From the NCBI GenBank assembly GCA_015711895.1, contig MU158606.1, forward strand, positions 1,894 to 34,671: a DNA stretch of 32,778 nt, in the 5' to 3' direction. Below, one piece after another: positions 31,303 to 32,778 of this stretch. This DNA comes from Candidatus Solincola tengchongensis (GTDB lineage Bacteria; Actinomycetota; Geothermincolia; Geothermincolales; RBG-13-55-18). Below the pieces are notes generated by a model, which saw nothing but the letters and a program-made list of their open reading frames with translations, did no database searches and was not told where the DNA came from. Positions within the stretch are counted from its first letter, which is position 1; each line of letters begins with the position of its first letter. A program made the position numbers and the translations under genes.

Positions 31303-32378
31303 GACAGGCGATGACGTCAGGATAATGTATGTTAGTTTCCATCTTCTTCCTTATGGAGTCCTTACCTCACCTTTTCCCAGTACACCTGCCGGTGGAGGAG
31401 ATAAACCCTATCGTTTTTCCGGCAAAATCGCCGTGTCCGGGTTCTCAGAAATAAAGTAAGGGGGTGAGGGTCACCAAGCCGGGTTCCTCGGTATGAGGGA
31501 GTTACCAGTGCCCTCAGACGAGAGAAGGCGCCGATTCGCAAAAACGCACTCCCGGGCGAGAGGAGATCGTTTTCGCCAGGATATGGCCTCTAGATCGAGT
31601 TCCGCGTCTCTCCGGTAGGCGCTGCCACCTTGAGAGGTCGAGTGACCCATATATTTCTGGGAAAACAAGTTGATAGGCAGGGAGAAAGACAATTCCTTTC
31701 AACCCTAGACCTAAAAAATGGTGCCGCCACTGGTTCGGGAACGAGGTGCGTCGGGTAGACGAGAAAAGCATGAACAGAGGCGGGCTTCAAGTCTTGATTC
31801 GATTGATGCTTCGATGCCGCCCATATAGAATAAAAAAGAATACTCTTTCAGGTCGCCGGAGCAGAGGGCTTAATAACTTGCCTGAAAGGGGTAGTTGTTA
31901 TGTGGATTACTTCGTGAGGTCTTGGCCACAAAAAAGAGGTTACGATGTCTTCTTTAAATAGGGCCGTCTTCGGGAAGACCCACTCACCTTTCGGGAACCA
32001 ATCGCACTACAGGCCCTTCTCCACATCCACCTATCGCCTCCCGCTGTATTCCTGCCCAGGACCTCTTTTACGGAACACGTTATCGGAAGATCTCTTTAAA
32101 AGCGGGATTCTAACTGTAAAGCACGTTCACACGGTTTGTTTGTCAGCCGCAGGCGGATTGGTTTGGGAAAAGCTGAGAGGGCTGGAGAATTTTTCTGGAA
32201 GAAAACGGCAACCTCTATTGCCGTGCAAAGGACGGGGTTTTCATAGGCATGTTGCGGTGGCTGAGGCGACGGCTCTCTTGAATAGGGGTGAGAGACCTTC
32301 GTGGGGCTTTACGGGAAGGACACCGCTCGCCTGTGAAGCGTTTTGTGTGCCTGTTAACGAGGGTAAAGGGTGGTGAGG
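31303..32378. other. gene-poor, A/T-richer region
   Basis: About 1.07 kb that is visibly more A/T-rich than the rest. It contains an exact 8-bp inverted repeat, CTTTCAGG (31845-31852) and CCTGAAAG (31881-31888), with a 28-nt loop. A 143-codon plus frame (31945-32376) has an SD-like GAGGT and ends just before the next gene, but its composition (many His, Arg, Ser, Pro, Phe) and lack of motifs argue against a real protein. No RNA family is recognised. Confidence 0.4.
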
Positions 32379-32778
32379 ATGATGCCGAAGGAGAGGTTAC
32401 GAAAGGCGGGCGCTGCCACCTTGGCGGCCCTGCTCGTTATTGCCGCCGCCATCTTCTTTTCCCATCCGCTGCAGGCTTCGGCGGCGATCGATTTTGTTTG
32501 GGAAAGGGAGCCCACGGATTACTATTCCGTCTCCACCCATAAATCCACCCACGTCTGGGCGGTGGGAGCCGGCGGCACCACACTCTTCCACGACGGCACC
32601 TCCTGGACGGCGCAGGAGAGCGGGACCACCCAGGACCTCAACTCGGTCTCATTCCTTGATACCGCCCTCGTCTGGGCGGTGGGAGACTCCGGAACCATCC
32701 TCTTCCACGACGGCACCTCCTGGACGGCGCAGGAGAGCGGGACCACCCAGGACCTCAACTCGGTCTCCGCCCTTGATA
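32379..32778 (+). CDS. secreted repeat protein, Ycf48/BNR-type beta-propeller-like (partial, runs off the right edge)
   Basis: The first 133 codons are seen. ATG at 32379 or 32382 follows GGTGAGG. The signal peptide (LRKAGAATLAALLVIAAAIFF ... LQASAA) predicts export. The mature part has repeats of 39 residues: HVWAVGAGGTTLFHDGTSW, then LVWAVGDSGTILFHDGTSW, each followed by TAQESGTTQDLNSVS. The pattern 'vWAVGdsGtIl..DG.sW..q.sgt..dLnsVs' is that of Ycf48-like/BNR propeller blades. Adjacent repeats are almost identical at DNA level, which indicates recent expansion or gene conversion. Function is likely extracellular binding; total length is unknown. Confidence 0.85.
   Translation, partial: MMPKERLRKAGAATLAALLVIAAAIFFSHPLQASAAIDFVWEREPTDYYSVSTHKSTHVWAVGAGGTTLFHDGTSWTAQESGTTQDLNSVSFLDTALVWAVGDSGTILFHDGTSWTAQESGTTQDLNSVSALD

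Noticed and set aside
31945..32376. 143-codon plus-strand frame with an SD-like GAGGT, ending 2 bp before the repeat-protein ATG
   Set aside because: No recognisable motif, unusual composition and no link to known families; treated as probably non-coding, though not excluded.

Overview
This is GC-rich DNA, densely coded on both strands. It probably comes from a deep-branching, anaerobic member of the Actinobacteriota. Pointers are a DUF5318-type gene (an actinobacterial family), frequent GTG/TTG starts behind strong Shine-Dalgarno (SD) sequences, TATAAT-type promoters, and CODH-linked (CooC, CooT) and ferredoxin-NADP reductase genes. No rRNA, tRNA, CRISPR array or phage module was found.

Layout. 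1-3000 (minus): an NRAMP-like transporter cut by the left edge, a short-chain dehydrogenase and 5-formyl-THF cyclo-ligase. 3585-4073 (plus): a small phosphoesterase. 4443-7603 (minus): three exported or membrane proteins with similar small extracellular domains, plus a zinc-ribbon coiled-coil protein. 7852-9251 (minus): a GltD/NfnB-type flavoprotein gene broken by a frameshift. 9497-10405 (plus): a DUF4349-type lipoprotein. 10602-12963 (minus): DUF5318 and CooT genes (overlapping), a histidine phosphatase and an RsbRD-like sensor domain. 13225-15894 (minus): a molybdenum cofactor operon moaA-moaC-MOSC-mogA. 15949-16347 (minus): a thioredoxin-like lipoprotein whose first catalytic Cys codon is an in-frame UGA followed by a bacterial SECIS-like hairpin, hence a predicted selenoprotein. 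16684-19852 (minus): glycerate kinase, then the coupled pair cooC-nfnA. 20212-21429 (plus): a diacylglycerol-kinase-family gene followed by an unrecognised structured RNA with a terminator. 21771-22898 (minus): a radical SAM protein. 23605-26864 (plus): a thiolase/FadB-type beta-oxidation operon. 26900-27380: a repeat element with 27-bp inverted ends. 27442-32778 (plus): an MBL-fold hydrolase, a zinc-ribbon membrane protein, a second diacylglycerol-kinase-family gene, an A/T-richer gene-poor kilobase, and a secreted repeat protein cut by the right edge.

How the genes fit together. Moco synthesis, CODH nickel maturation (CooC, CooT), NADP-ferredoxin reductase subunits and beta-oxidation all suggest anaerobic redox metabolism with metal cofactors. 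The selenoprotein implies that the organism has selenocysteine insertion machinery outside this window. The two strongest items for follow-up are the UGA-containing thioredoxin (16188-15949) and the structured RNA (about 21560-21788).
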